DNA of 50,880 nucleotides, from assembly GCA_017620475.1 (NCBI GenBank), contig JAFZQI010000037.1, positions 1 to 50,880 on the forward strand, given 5' to 3'. The notes beneath the pieces are model-generated. The model had not been told where the DNA came from. It worked only from the letters and a program-made list of their open reading frames with translations, and did no database searches. The first letter of the stretch is position 1; every line of letters begins with the position of its first letter. Source of the DNA: Clostridiales bacterium (GTDB lineage Bacteria; Bacillota; Clostridia; Saccharofermentanales; Saccharofermentanaceae). Made by a program: the position numbers and the translations under genes. This document shows, in pieces, positions 1 through 9,296 of this stretch.

Positions 1-107
1 CTTATAATCAATATCGCGAAGCACTACGTAGATCGAAAAGCATTTTTATAGGCGCCTCCGCACAAGCGTAGCGCGGAGGACTCGCGCCAAGAAAAAAGAC
101 TTTTCGA
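1..107. other. Structured region downstream of guaA
   Basis: The stretch is built of nested inverted repeats: outer arms at 32-40 and 100-108 (ATCGAAAAG / CTTTTCGAT), inner arms GGCGC/GCGCC at 51-55/84-88 and CCTCCGC/GCGGAGG at 55-61/73-79. On the minus strand it directly follows the guaA stop codon, so it probably forms the 3' end of that mRNA. The T-run lies before the inner hairpin instead of after it, so it is not a textbook intrinsic terminator. No gene is seen here. Confidence 0.4.
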
Positions 108-1088
108 TTACTCCCACTCGATGGTGCCAGTCGGCTTGGGTGTCAGGTCATAAAGTACGCGGTTGATGCCCGGAACCTCAGTGATGATGCGGTTGACGAT
201 CTTGCCGAGGAGCTCGTACGGGATCTCTTCGATGGTTGCTGTCATGGCGTCACGGGTGTTGACGGCACGGATAACCACGAAGTTTTCGAATGCGCGGACA
301 TCGTTCTTTACGCCAACGGACTTGTAATCCGGAACGAGCGTGAAGTACTGCCATACCTTACCTTCAAGGCCGGCGTTGGCGAATTCTTCGCGGAGGATCG
401 CGTCAGACTCACGAACCATCTCGAGACGATCTCTGGTGATGGCACCGGTGCAGCGTACGCCGAGACCCGGACCCGGGAACGGCTGACGATAAACCATGTT
501 GGCCGGCAGACCGAGAGCTTCGCCGACTACACGTACTTCATCCTTGAAGAGGAACTTAAGCGGTTCTACGAGACCTTCGAAATGGATATCTTCCGGGAGA
601 CCGCCTACGTTATGGTGTGCTTTTACAGGACCGGATTCGAGGATGTCCGGATAGATGGTGCCCTGAGCAAGGAAGTCCACGTCCGGAAGCTTTCTGGCTT
701 CTTCTTCGAATACACGGATGAATTCTTCGCCGATGATCTTTCTCTTTCTTTCCGGCTCTTCAACGCCCTCGAGTTTGGTAAGGAAGCGCTCGGTTGCATC
801 AACATAGACGAGGTTGGCGTCCATCTGATTCTTGAATACTTCAATAACCTGCTCCGGCTCGCCTTTTCTAAGAAGACCGTGGTTGACGTGTACGCAGATG
901 AGGTTCTTTCCGATTGCCTTAATGAGAAGGGCGGCAACTACGGAAGAATCAACACCGCCGGAGAGAGCCAGCAGCACTTTCTTATCGCCGACCTGCGCCT
1001 TGACGGCTTCGAGCTGTTCCGCGATAAAAGCATCGGCAAGCTCGCGTGTGGTAATTCTCTGCATTTCCTCGGGACGTTTGTTTTCCAT
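108..1088 (-). CDS. guaA: GMP synthetase, stand-alone ATP-PPase (synthetase) subunit
   Basis: Forms GMP from XMP, ATP and ammonia, the last step of guanine nucleotide synthesis in the cytosol. The 326-aa product has the PP-loop SGGVDSS (about residues 43-49) and the C-terminal dimerisation domain ending in KPTGTIEWE. The N-terminal class I glutamine amidotransferase domain of the usual ~510-aa GuaA is absent, so ammonia must come from a separate subunit, as in archaeal two-subunit enzymes, or from free ammonium. I chose the ATG at 1088 because AGGAG lies 8 nt upstream; a TTG at 1094 lies only 2 nt from it. The gene is divergent from the XRE-type regulator at 1261. No amidotransferase partner is visible in the window. 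Confidence 0.93.
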   Translation of the reverse strand: MENKRPEEMQRITTRELADAFIAEQLEAVKAQVGDKKVLLALSGGVDSSVVAALLIKAIGKNLICVHVNHGLLRKGEPEQVIEVFKNQMDANLVYVDATERFLTKLEGVEEPERKRKIIGEEFIRVFEEEARKLPDVDFLAQGTIYPDILESGPVKAHHNVGGLPEDIHFEGLVEPLKFLFKDEVRVVGEALGLPANMVYRQPFPGPGLGVRCTGAITRDRLEMVRESDAILREEFANAGLEGKVWQYFTLVPDYKSVGVKNDVRAFENFVVIRAVNTRDAMTATIEEIPYELLGKIVNRIITEVPGINRVLYDLTPKPTGTIEWE

Positions 1089-1128
1089 AAGCAATACTCC
1101 TTTGTATCTTATTTAACTGAATACACTA

Positions 1129-1158
1129 ATGATACTCCAAAAGCACTCTCGTACGCAA
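1129..1158 (-). promoter_or_regulatory. Predicted sigma-A promoter of guaA
   Basis: On the minus strand TTGCGT (1153-1158) is followed after 18 nt by TATCAT (1129-1134), about 40 nt upstream of the guaA start. The spacer carries one copy of the dispersed AGTGCTTTT word (1139-1147). Confidence 0.5.
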
Positions 1159-1203
1159 CGAAAGAAATGTTCACCATTTGTTTTATTTTGCGCCTCATTC
1201 GGT

Positions 1204-1234
1204 TTGTACAAGTGGGCGCCTTCTTTGGTATAAT
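1204..1234 (+). promoter_or_regulatory. Predicted extended -10 promoter of the XRE-type gene
   Basis: TATAAT at 1229-1234 is preceded by TG one base away (extended -10, TGGTATAAT). A TTGTAC lies 19 nt further upstream at 1204-1209. It sits 27 nt before the start at 1261. Confidence 0.55.
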
Positions 1235-1260
1235 CTTGTAGTGATATAGTCTGGGAGGAT

Positions 1261-2364
1261 ATGCGAACGATGTTGGCATTGAACGAGAATATTAAAGAGA
1301 TCCTGCGTGAGAAGAAGCTGACGCAGAAGCAGATGGCCGAGATGCTGGGCATTTCGGAATGCTCTATCTCCCGATATCTCAAGGGCACCCGTATCCCCCA
1401 GGAAGAAGATGCTCAGAAGATCGCGGATTTCCTCGGTGTATATCCCCAGGAATGGTTCCCGTATCAGGGTGAAGACGGGCAGACGACAAGTGAGGCGCAG
1501 GAAGTCCTCAAACCCTCAAGACAGAGCTGGGAGCAGCTCCGCACGTGGCCGGAAGCGATCCATGCTTTGGCGACAACCCATACGATCTCCGTACAGGACA
1601 TCTGTCAGATCCTGCATGCGCCGAGAACGTGGGTGAACCGGTATATCCTTCCTCATATTGATAAGATCTATCTTCCGGACGGGAAGCGTGCCGGCAAGGA
1701 GATCAACACAAACTGGAAAGAAGTCGCGGCGATTCAGCTGGGCAAAGATATGCAGGACTCGACATGGTGCTGCAAAGAAGATTTCGATAACCTCATTATG
1801 GGAAGTATTCAGTCCGTAACGAAGCAGACGAAGCTGATCCCTGCGGAATTGCTGGTGCAGGACAAGAAAGCTTTTGCTGCGGAATATGCCTCTTATACTG
1901 AGCGTATCTCGGAACTGGCTGCGAAGCTGAACGAAGATCCGCACGCACCTATGGAGAAATATACGGAACTGGCCGACCTGAAGAAACAGCAACTGCAGTG
2001 CTATCGCCGTCAGCTCTCCAATGAAGGAAGACAGATCCTTCGCAGTAATCTCCCCTCGGCGGCAAACCCGGATGGTACGAAAAGTATCCCGGTACGTCTT
2101 CCGTCGATTCCGATCGAGAAGTGGATCTTCCCGGAGGAAATCAAGGATTTTGCCGAGATCGAAGAGACCGGCCACAAGTACTTTTTCAAGAACGGATATA
2201 TCCGCATCATTTTGTCTTTTATCGATACCAACGGAAGCTCGGTCCGCAAATGCTTCTATGTGGCGGATTCGGAAACGCTTTATCATAAGTACGTAGAAGA
2301 GTATGTGCTCATCAGTGAAGAGGTTTGGCAGATGTATGCCATCCGCCTCATGTCCAGGAGATAA
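1261..2364 (+). CDS. XRE-family helix-turn-helix protein of unknown target
   Basis: A probable DNA-binding regulator of 367 aa. Residues about 8-60 form a Cro/CI-type helix-turn-helix (KLTQKQMAEMLGISECSISR). A second helix-turn-helix-like segment may lie near 105-135 (SVQDICQILHAPRTWVNRYI). The middle, about 195-255, is helical and charged, and the C-terminal third is mixed and not recognised. The start is uncertain: the ATG at 1261 is only 2 nt from GGGAGG, while the ATG at 1270 has an 11-nt gap. The lipoprotein gene starts 13 nt after the stop, so the two probably form one operon, but nothing shows what this protein senses or binds. Confidence 0.75.
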   Translation: MRTMLALNENIKEILREKKLTQKQMAEMLGISECSISRYLKGTRIPQEEDAQKIADFLGVYPQEWFPYQGEDGQTTSEAQEVLKPSRQSWEQLRTWPEAIHALATTHTISVQDICQILHAPRTWVNRYILPHIDKIYLPDGKRAGKEINTNWKEVAAIQLGKDMQDSTWCCKEDFDNLIMGSIQSVTKQTKLIPAELLVQDKKAFAAEYASYTERISELAAKLNEDPHAPMEKYTELADLKKQQLQCYRRQLSNEGRQILRSNLPSAANPDGTKSIPVRLPSIPIEKWIFPEEIKDFAEIEETGHKYFFKNGYIRIILSFIDTNGSSVRKCFYVADSETLYHKYVEEYVLISEEVWQMYAIRLMSRR

Positions 2365-2377
2365 GGAGGTCTTCTCC

Positions 2378-4039
2378 TTGAAGTCACGTAACGTTCGATC
2401 CATACTGAGTATTAGCTTAAGTATTCTGCTTCTTGCCGGAGTGATCGGGTCTTCGTGTGCGTGCAGGAAGCGTCCGGCTGACACCACTCCCGACGCGGCT
2501 ACCGTTGCACAGAAACAGATCCGCGATTCCCTGGACGATTTTTTTGCCTATGTGAAAATGACTCGTACCGATAAGATGTATGCTTTTTCCGAGAATCCTT
2601 CTACCGCTGAGGATATAGTCACAGAGCTGATCGAGGTCAGCGGGGAAGATGTATTTGAACTGGTAAGCAGCCGTGTGGAACTGAACATCGTGGAGGTTAC
2701 AGCCAATGCGTCCGGAGATAGCGGGAAAGCACATATACAGATCACCTGCTGCGATGGTGCGGCGGTCATCGAGAAATCAGATGAGGATGGCGGATTTGCC
2801 AATGCACGTGCATGCAAAGATGCCATAAGTTCGGCGCAGACGAAGACAGAAGAGATGGAGATCTCGATGGTCAAAGGGGAGAAATGGACGATTGCGGAAA
2901 GCGATATGGTCAAGATCCTGGAGACGATCTACGGGTTCCTTCGCACGCCGATGTATCAGGCTGTTCCGCAGGAAACGAGCCATGACGACCAACCTTTGGT
3001 GATCGATGTATACGATTCCTACTGGGTCGATACGAAGGGCAGCGAAACCGGCGGATACCACTGTTCGGACAGTAAGATCTGCCTGTATGTCTACACATGG
3101 AATACGTATAGCAATGTGGAGATCCGTTACGAATTTCTCGATGGTTCGGGGAACGTTTTCTATTCGAACACCTTTTCCATGACGAAAAACACTGACTGGA
3201 TCGCCTGTTCCTGGCGCCCGGATCAGCCTTTGCCCGATGGAGTTCTGTATTGCAAACTCTACGAGCCGACCGGAGTGGTTTTCCATAAGGCTCAGATCCG
3301 GATCTGGCCGGATGGCGCGAAGCTTCCGTTCCCGATTACCTGGATGTCGACCAGCTATTGGGCGGATGAGACCGGCGCGAACGTAGATTTCTATCCCGCG
3401 GATACGGAGATCCTGGAGTACCACGCGCTGGCACTGAAATTCTATAAGGACCTGAGTCTTCACTACCGCTTCCTCGATGAAGACGGGAAAGTGCTTTACG
3501 AGTCTGACCTGTACATTGATGAGTCCACGGATACGTTCGTGTTTACCTGGAATCGGGGAGGAGAGGATCCGCTGATTGCTGAGGAGACGCAGGCGATGGA
3601 GAGTCAGAGGTTGGAGGATCCGCAGGGTTCGGAGACAACCGCTTCGCAAGACATAGCGGCTTCCGATTCCGGTGAGACTACAGTTGCCGACCCCGGTGAG
3701 ACGAAAACTTCTGATTCCAGTGCGACCACAGCTACCGATTCAAGTGTGGCCACGACCGCCGACCCCAATAAGACAACGACCGCCGACCCGACGGCTCCTT
3801 CCGAGACCCAGGAACCGAAGACAAAGACGATCACACTTGAAGTGACGACCGAGGACGGCGCTCCCTTCTGCCAAGCGGATATCGAAGTGCGCGAGGTCCC
3901 GGGCGGTTCCCTTTCAGGGGAAGACGCGGCTGATCCCGGTACGAATACGACAGATCCCGGTACGAATACGACAGATTCTGGAACGAATACGATAGAAGCC
4001 GCGACAGTTCCTTCTGAAACCACGGCCATTTCCGGTTAA
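2378..4039 (+). CDS. Large lipoprotein with Thr/Ser-rich tail, function unknown
   Basis: A 553-aa predicted surface lipoprotein. The start is TTG at 2378, 8 nt after a strong AAGGAGG; upstream in-frame starts overlap the preceding gene. Residues about 9-28 are a hydrophobic signal ending in a lipobox-like GSSCAC. The middle has aromatic-rich beta-type segments with two similar blocks, each with a YW followed by an FLD(G/E) and a YxS pattern (about 230-300 and 335-395), suggesting a repeated beta-sandwich. From about 415 the chain is a low-complexity Thr/Ser/Asp/Pro linker, ending with two near-identical DPGTNTT units. No catalytic motif was recognised. It is probably co-transcribed with the XRE-type gene upstream. 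Confidence 0.75.
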   Translation: MKSRNVRSILSISLSILLLAGVIGSSCACRKRPADTTPDAATVAQKQIRDSLDDFFAYVKMTRTDKMYAFSENPSTAEDIVTELIEVSGEDVFELVSSRVELNIVEVTANASGDSGKAHIQITCCDGAAVIEKSDEDGGFANARACKDAISSAQTKTEEMEISMVKGEKWTIAESDMVKILETIYGFLRTPMYQAVPQETSHDDQPLVIDVYDSYWVDTKGSETGGYHCSDSKICLYVYTWNTYSNVEIRYEFLDGSGNVFYSNTFSMTKNTDWIACSWRPDQPLPDGVLYCKLYEPTGVVFHKAQIRIWPDGAKLPFPITWMSTSYWADETGANVDFYPADTEILEYHALALKFYKDLSLHYRFLDEDGKVLYESDLYIDESTDTFVFTWNRGGEDPLIAEETQAMESQRLEDPQGSETTASQDIAASDSGETTVADPGETKTSDSSATTATDSSVATTADPNKTTTADPTAPSETQEPKTKTITLEVTTEDGAPFCQADIEVREVPGGSLSGEDAADPGTNTTDPGTNTTDSGTNTIEAATVPSETTAISG

Positions 4040-4150
4040 ACCAGACATACCCTAAATACAACTGAAACCGGGCACTTCTCTCTAACCACAACAAAACCTG
4101 CCAACTCGTCTACCAACCCGTCTGTTGGACAGTGCTTTTCAGGCGGACGA

Positions 4151-4478
4151 CAGACGATAAGAGCGAATCGTCTACCCTTCCGTCTTTTTTGGGGGGCAAT
4201 CAGAACGATTGCAGACGATAAGAACGAATCGTCTACCTATCCGTCTATTTGGGGTGGTGAAAAGACTGCACGCAGACGGGTTGACCTGGTTTTCGAAACG
4301 ATTCTGAACAGAGACCGAATCGGGGATGTGATTCAGACCCTCTTTAGATTCTGGTGGGCTAAAGTCTGAACGGGGTCTGATTTTGAAAGTGAATTCGGAC
4401 TCCCTTTAGACTCTGGAGGTCAAAAATCTGATAAGAGTCTGTTTGAGGGGATAGATTCAGACTCCATTCAGATTCTGC
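4151..4478. repeat. Degenerate 61-62-bp tandem array, about 6 units
   Basis: The anchor CAGAC (CGGAC once) recurs at 4151, 4212, 4273, 4334, 4396 and 4458, a period of 61-62 bp. The first two units are close copies over about 44 bp and each holds the hairpin AGACGAT-8 nt-ATCGTCT; units 4-6 share ATTCRGACYCC followed by TTAGAYTCTGG-like sequence. No plausible protein is coded. The array fills most of the gap between the lipoprotein gene and the 22-bp array. Confidence 0.75.
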
Positions 4479-4483
4479 AGGCG

Positions 4484-4637
4484 ACAGCGGAGAGTATTGC
4501 ATGTAACAGCGGAGAATACCGCACATAACAGCGGAGAGTACCGCATGTAACAACGGAGAGATCTGCGCACAACAGCGTAGATGACTGCGTACTGCAGAGG
4601 AGAGCTCTGCGTGCAACGGCGGAAAATACAACGGCTT
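4484..4637. repeat. 22-bp tandem hairpin array, 7 units
   Basis: Units begin at 4484, 4506, 4528, 4550, 4572, 4594 and 4616, exactly 22 bp apart. The typical unit is ACAGCGGAGAGTACCGCATG plus two bases. Most units can fold as a 4-6-bp hairpin with changes on both arms: GCGG/CCGC, GCGG/TTGC, GCAGAG/CTCTGC. The last unit touches the stop codon of the GH51 gene, so on the minus strand the array is the immediate 3' untranslated region of that mRNA. No variable spacers are present, so it is not a CRISPR array. Confidence 0.85.
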
Positions 4638-6315
4638 AGGTAAGCGGGACGACGATCACGTTCCAGGACAGGGGCCTGATGTGGGTGTGGAGCACTCCGT
4701 CTTCCCTTGTGACGCCGGATACTTCTTCCGGTGCAAAAGCACTGTCGTCGGAGGGATCGGTGACCTCGCTAAGGTCTTCGCGTGCAATCTCAAAGTGTTT
4801 GACCTCGGAATCAGCGCTTAGCTGAGCGGTGGGCTCACTTTCGGACGATTGCCCGGGGGTGTCGGAAACAGTTTCTTCAAGCGGGCGCGCTTCTGTGAAT
4901 CCGCGAAGATCCAGGTCGAGAGGATAGGTCTCGGTTTCGTTGCGGTTGATAACGAAAATGGAAAGCGTGCCGGCCTTTTTGTCCCAGGCGGCAGCGGCAT
5001 CGACATAGCTGACGCCGTTTTTTCCCGTGTATTGTGAAGTGTCATCGATGGCATAGCCGGGCATGTCGAAAGTTTCCGAATCCACATGTACCTGCATGGA
5101 AATGCCCCGTGCATACTTCAGGAGCTGCATATAGGCGTAGTGGGAGGCGGTGCGCCAGACACGGTCGTGGTTGGAGGCGCAGAGGGCGAAAAGCCCGCCG
5201 GTCATGCAGCCGATCTTTACGCGGTCGGCGTGTCGCAGGAATGCCAGCTGAATGGAGGTCATCGAGAGCATATGTTCCATGTCCCCGCCCGGGAAAACGT
5301 GCTCTTCCATATTGTCCGGATCGTGGAGGATATACTTCCTCTGCGGGTCGAAGCGGTAGTGCGTACGCGCCATATTGTAGCGGCCCCAGCCCGGATGCAG
5401 CTCGGAATTGGGTCGGATCATTCCGCCGAATTCGTCGAAGGAGATCATCATCTTCTTCGGGGAGCGGTGCTTGCTCTGCACGAAATCGCACATCGCGACC
5501 TCGGTGTTGATGAAATCCTCGTAGTACACCGACCCGCCCAGAAGACTGCGAATATCTCCCGGAGGCGCACTGTGATAGTGGTGCACCGACAGATAATCAA
5601 CGACGTCGTAGCACTGATCGAGAACTTTCTCGTCCCACTCGGGGAAGTGTTCCATGAAAGGCGCGGAAGACCCGCAGACCGCTGTCTTGATCTTGGGATC
5701 GATCCATTTCATTGCCTTGGAGGTCTCCTGACACAAAACGCCGTACCCGCGGGGATCTTTCTCCCAGGAGCCCAGCTGCCAGGGTCCGTCCATCTCATTT
5801 CCCAGATACCAGGTATCCACGCCGTAGGGCTTCTCATGCCCGTATTTGCGGCGCAGGTCGGACCAGTAGGTCCCACCCTCGTGATTCGTGTATTCGACGA
5901 TGTCCATCGCATCCTGCATGGTGCCGGTGCCGAGATTCACGGTGTAAAGAGGTGCCGTGCCGGCCTTTTCGGCCCACTGCAGATACTCATCGTGTCCGAC
6001 TTCGTTAGTGATGTACTGATACCAGGCGGGATCCAGGTGAACTTTTCTTTGGGAGACCGGACCGATGGAATCTTTCCACTGCCAGGCCGACACGAAGTTT
6101 CCGCCCGGAAGACGTACAGCCGGAAGGCCGGACTTGCGGAGAGCCTCGAGAAAATCTCCCCGGAAGCCCTGCTCGTCGGCAGAAGGATGTTTCGGATTAT
6201 ACATGGTACCGTTGACCATGGTTCCTATGGGTTCTAGAAAAGCACTGAAAAGCCGGTCTGAGATCTCTCCGATCTGGAAATCCGGGTGAATGGTGATTCG
6301 TGCACGTCTGGCCAT
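4636..6315 (-). CDS. abfA: GH51 alpha-L-arabinofuranosidase
   Basis: Releases terminal arabinofuranose from arabinoxylan or arabinan oligosaccharides. The 559-aa protein has no signal peptide, so it is cytoplasmic, as usual for GH51. Clan GH-A features are clear: the acid/base Glu in LGNEMDG (E174) and the nucleophile Glu in SFDEFGG (E295), with VRLPGGNF near 67-74, followed by a C-terminal beta-sandwich. The length is some 50 aa above typical (~500), owing to an acidic insert near 475-535. AAGGAGG lies 8 nt before the ATG. A promoter (6365-6393) sits in the gap to the MATE gene, so it is probably its own transcript. Its 3' end runs into the 22-bp hairpin array. Confidence 0.93.
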   Translation of the reverse strand: MARRARITIHPDFQIGEISDRLFSAFLEPIGTMVNGTMYNPKHPSADEQGFRGDFLEALRKSGLPAVRLPGGNFVSAWQWKDSIGPVSQRKVHLDPAWYQYITNEVGHDEYLQWAEKAGTAPLYTVNLGTGTMQDAMDIVEYTNHEGGTYWSDLRRKYGHEKPYGVDTWYLGNEMDGPWQLGSWEKDPRGYGVLCQETSKAMKWIDPKIKTAVCGSSAPFMEHFPEWDEKVLDQCYDVVDYLSVHHYHSAPPGDIRSLLGGSVYYEDFINTEVAMCDFVQSKHRSPKKMMISFDEFGGMIRPNSELHPGWGRYNMARTHYRFDPQRKYILHDPDNMEEHVFPGGDMEHMLSMTSIQLAFLRHADRVKIGCMTGGLFALCASNHDRVWRTASHYAYMQLLKYARGISMQVHVDSETFDMPGYAIDDTSQYTGKNGVSYVDAAAAWDKKAGTLSIFVINRNETETYPLDLDLRGFTEARPLEETVSDTPGQSSESEPTAQLSADSEVKHFEIAREDLSEVTDPSDDSAFAPEEVSGVTREDGVLHTHIRPLSWNVIVVPLT

Positions 6316-6364
6316 ATTCCTGCCCTCCTTGAAGATCAGCGAAGTGATTCCGTTACTACTTTAT

Positions 6365-6393
6365 ATTGTAATGATCTGCCGTCCGTTTTCCAA
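6365..6393 (-). promoter_or_regulatory. Predicted sigma-A promoter of abfA
   Basis: On the minus strand TTGGAA (6388-6393), a 17-nt spacer and TACAAT (6365-6370) lie 50 nt upstream of the GH51 start. Confidence 0.6.
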
Positions 6394-6403
6394 CCGGCAG
6401 GGA

Positions 6404-7807
6404 TCAGTTGTTGCCTGTCGATATTCGTTTGATCCATTTACGGCTTCTAAGCCGCAGCACACACCAGATGGTCTTGGCGATCTGATCGAACTTCAGGAAG
6501 AAGTAGATCCAGAATGCCGGAAGGTGGAAAACAAAACCCGCCAGAAGACCCAGCGGCAGGGCGAGGATCCATAGGAAAATATTGTCTGCCAGCATGAGCA
6601 TAGTGGTATCTCCGCCACCACGAAGAACACCTTTGGTCATGATGCTGTTCGTAGCCTGGAAGATGATGATAAGCGAAATGGAATTCAGAAGCGAGTACGC
6701 AATCGAAACTGCCTCCTCAGTGGTTTTCTCGCCGTAGGAAAGAATGATCGGCGTCTTCATGAAGAAGATAAAGAGTGCGGACAGAAAGCCCAAAGCAAAG
6801 CCTAATCCCAGAAAAAGCCAGCCCTGCGCTTCGGCCTGCTCGCGTTTTCCCTTGCCTAAAGTCTGGCCCGTGATGATGGCGCCGGACTGGCACACGCCCT
6901 GAATGACCACTGTACTCAGCTGCTGGGTGACAGCGGTAATGGAGTTGGCCGCGACAAAGGCTTCGCCGAGATGACCGATGACCATCGTGATGGAATTATT
7001 ACCGATCGCATAGATGGCGTCACTGGCCAGAACGGGGATACACACGCGGAAGTATTCGCGGATGAGGGTTCTGGTCTTCATGAAAAGATGCCGCAGCCGG
7101 AAGCCGATCTTCGTATCGACGATCACAAGATAGGAGACCACCGCAGTGGCTTCGAAGATACGGGCGATCATGGTGGCGATCGCCGCGCCGGCGATACCCA
7201 GCTGAGGGGCTCCGAAATGCCCGAAGATGAGCATATAGTTGCCGCCGAGGTTAATGAACAGCGCCCCGATCGAAACATATAAAGGATATCGGGACTGACC
7301 GACACTTCGAAGTACGATGGTCGTTGTAAGCGACAGTCCGAGGAAGAAGAAAGTCGGCACGGAATACCGAAGATAGGTCACGCCGAGATCGATCAGGTCT
7401 GCTTCGTCGGTATAGGATGTCATGATCAGCCGGGGGATCAGAAGTGCCCCGAGCGCAAAGATGGTGGCGACCAGAAGCATTAGACGAAGCATCAGGCAGA
7501 CCGTCTGCTTCAGGGAGATGTCCGCTTTTTCTTCGTTATCGTGAGCCTTCTTCATGCCCCAGTACCGGGAAACCAGAACCGATGCTCCCATGCCCAGGCC
7601 CATGCAGAAGATCTGGAAGATCGTGACGTAGGAGTTGGCGAGGGAAGTGGCAGAGAAGGCCGGCTGAGAAAGGTGGCTGAGCATGATGTTATCGAGCATG
7701 CCGACGCCCACCGTGATCAGCGTTTGCAGCGCAATCGGAAATCCCAGTTTAAACACTTTGCCGTAGAAATGCTTGTCATTGCTGAACAGTTTCAAGCGGA
7801 TATCCAC
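6404..7807 (-). CDS. MATE-family multidrug/cation antiporter (first of two)
   Basis: A 467-aa polytopic membrane protein with the 12-helix MATE layout: paired homologous halves, with an early LDNIMLSHL segment and the motif GMGASVLVSRYWG near 75. Family members export organic cations or metabolites using a Na+ or H+ gradient; the substrate cannot be read from sequence. The start is GTG at 7807, with GGAG about 12 nt upstream, weaker than its neighbours. It lies 106 nt downstream of a second, clearly diverged MATE gene on the same strand, so the pair may be one transcript, but they are not a recent duplication. Confidence 0.9.
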   Translation of the reverse strand: MDIRLKLFSNDKHFYGKVFKLGFPIALQTLITVGVGMLDNIMLSHLSQPAFSATSLANSYVTIFQIFCMGLGMGASVLVSRYWGMKKAHDNEEKADISLKQTVCLMLRLMLLVATIFALGALLIPRLIMTSYTDEADLIDLGVTYLRYSVPTFFFLGLSLTTTIVLRSVGQSRYPLYVSIGALFINLGGNYMLIFGHFGAPQLGIAGAAIATMIARIFEATAVVSYLVIVDTKIGFRLRHLFMKTRTLIREYFRVCIPVLASDAIYAIGNNSITMVIGHLGEAFVAANSITAVTQQLSTVVIQGVCQSGAIITGQTLGKGKREQAEAQGWLFLGLGFALGFLSALFIFFMKTPIILSYGEKTTEEAVSIAYSLLNSISLIIIFQATNSIMTKGVLRGGGDTTMLMLADNIFLWILALPLGLLAGFVFHLPAFWIYFFLKFDQIAKTIWCVLRLRSRKWIKRISTGNN

Positions 7808-7913
7808 CTCAATCTTTCACTCCAAAGTCAAGTGCTTTCCAAAAATGAAAAAGATACCGGGGATTATTCTAGCACAGGAAAAGGTTGCAGGGCACCCGAC
7901 AAAGTCTAGGAAA

Positions 7914-9254
7914 TCAATAGTGAAAGCGCTCTTTCTTACGGATAAGCAGGATGATCGTAATGAAAAGCGTGAGGACTTCAGATGTCAGGCTGGCCGCCCA
8001 GACACCGTTGAGGTCAAATAGCTCCGGAAGGATCAATATTGCCATCACTTCGAAAAGCAACGTACGCAGGAAGGAGATCAGACCAGATGTGCGGCTGTCG
8101 TGAAGGGCCGTGAAGAAGGCCGACGAGAAGACCGCCAGACCCATGACCATGTAGGAAAGGCTGTGGAGTGCGAAGGCTTCCTCGGTCATGGTGATCAGCG
8201 CCTCGTCTCCGGCGAAGAATACCGCGGCAAAAGGACCTTCGATCATGCAGGCGACGCCGTAAAGAAGGAAACCCATAATGACCACGGCCGCAGCGCTTTT
8301 TCTAAAGAGGCTCTTGAGCTCTACGTAATCCTCTTTCTCATACTTATAACTGAAGAGCGGCGCGGAGCCGACGGCGAATCCCAGGAAGACCGCACCGAAA
8401 AGGAATCCGACATTCATCAGGACACCGTATGCGGCCACGCCGTTGAGCCCGACCAGTTTCATGAGCTTGTAGTTGTACATGACACTGGCCAGAGGGTGGA
8501 AGATCTCGCTGATGAACTCGGAAGCACCGTTGGCGAAGACCTGTCCGATGATGTTCGATCCCATGCGCGGCACGGTGAAACGAAGGGAAGTGGTCTTGCT
8601 TCTCATGAAGAAGATGAAAGGCGTGATACCGCCCACCAGCTGACTGACAACAGTGGCCAGAGCGACGGCGGTGACGGCGTCTCTCGTGATCCGGATGAAG
8701 ACGAAGTTCAGCGCCATATTGAGGAAAGCGGAGATGAGGTTGATGACCAGACCGATCTTCGGGTGCTCCGCCACGGTCAGAAAGCTCTGGAAAACATTCT
8801 GAAGGACGTAAAGCGGCACGGCGGAGATCAGGATCCGTCCGTAGGTCAGACAGTAGGGAAGGAGTTCATCGGATGCGCCCATGAGTTTGGCGATCGGTTC
8901 GAGGAAAACCACGCCGATCGAGGAAAGGACGAGTGATCCGACGATGCTGACTACCGTCAGGAAGGAGAAGAATTCATTTGCTTCCTGCTGCTTTTTGGAA
9001 GCGATCGATTTGGCGATGACCGCACTTCCTCCGGCGCCGATCATGTAGGCCCAGGCTCCGATCAGGAGAGGTACCGGGATGATCAGGGTAATGGCGGCAA
9101 ACGCCTCTTTGCCGTCGAACCGGGACAGGTAAAGACCGTCGACCACGCCGTACATCGAAGTGAAGAGCATCATCAGGATCGTCGGGATGACGAAGCGATA
9201 AAGCCTTCCTACGGTGAAGTGGTCAGATAATCGGATTCTGCGGGATGACGGCAA
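7914..9254 (-). CDS. MATE-family antiporter (second of two)
   Basis: A 446-aa, 12-helix MATE/PST-superfamily transporter. It has the typical N-terminal helix with PTILMMLFTSMYGVVDGLY, then GAGGSAVIAKSIA near 75-87, and ends in basic residues after the last helix. The start is TTG at 9254, 9 nt after AAGGAG. The CobW gene ends at 9297, 42 nt upstream, so co-transcription with the metal GTPase genes is possible, which would make a link to metal or metal-chelate export conceivable. That is inference from context only. Confidence 0.9.
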   Translation of the reverse strand: MPSSRRIRLSDHFTVGRLYRFVIPTILMMLFTSMYGVVDGLYLSRFDGKEAFAAITLIIPVPLLIGAWAYMIGAGGSAVIAKSIASKKQQEANEFFSFLTVVSIVGSLVLSSIGVVFLEPIAKLMGASDELLPYCLTYGRILISAVPLYVLQNVFQSFLTVAEHPKIGLVINLISAFLNMALNFVFIRITRDAVTAVALATVVSQLVGGITPFIFFMRSKTTSLRFTVPRMGSNIIGQVFANGASEFISEIFHPLASVMYNYKLMKLVGLNGVAAYGVLMNVGFLFGAVFLGFAVGSAPLFSYKYEKEDYVELKSLFRKSAAAVVIMGFLLYGVACMIEGPFAAVFFAGDEALITMTEEAFALHSLSYMVMGLAVFSSAFFTALHDSRTSGLISFLRTLLFEVMAILILPELFDLNGVWAASLTSEVLTLFITIILLIRKKERFHY

Positions 9255-9296
9255 AGGTCAGGTCTCCTTGGTTCAATGTATTATTTCGGATTCGGA

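Noticed and set aside
4359..4631. Open frame of 90 codons on the minus strand through the repeat arrays
   Set aside because: It simply reads the tandem units, has no ribosome site and no protein-like composition.
4484..4637. CRISPR-like array
   Set aside because: Units abut each other at 22 bp with no unique spacers and no cas genes; it is a simple tandem repeat.
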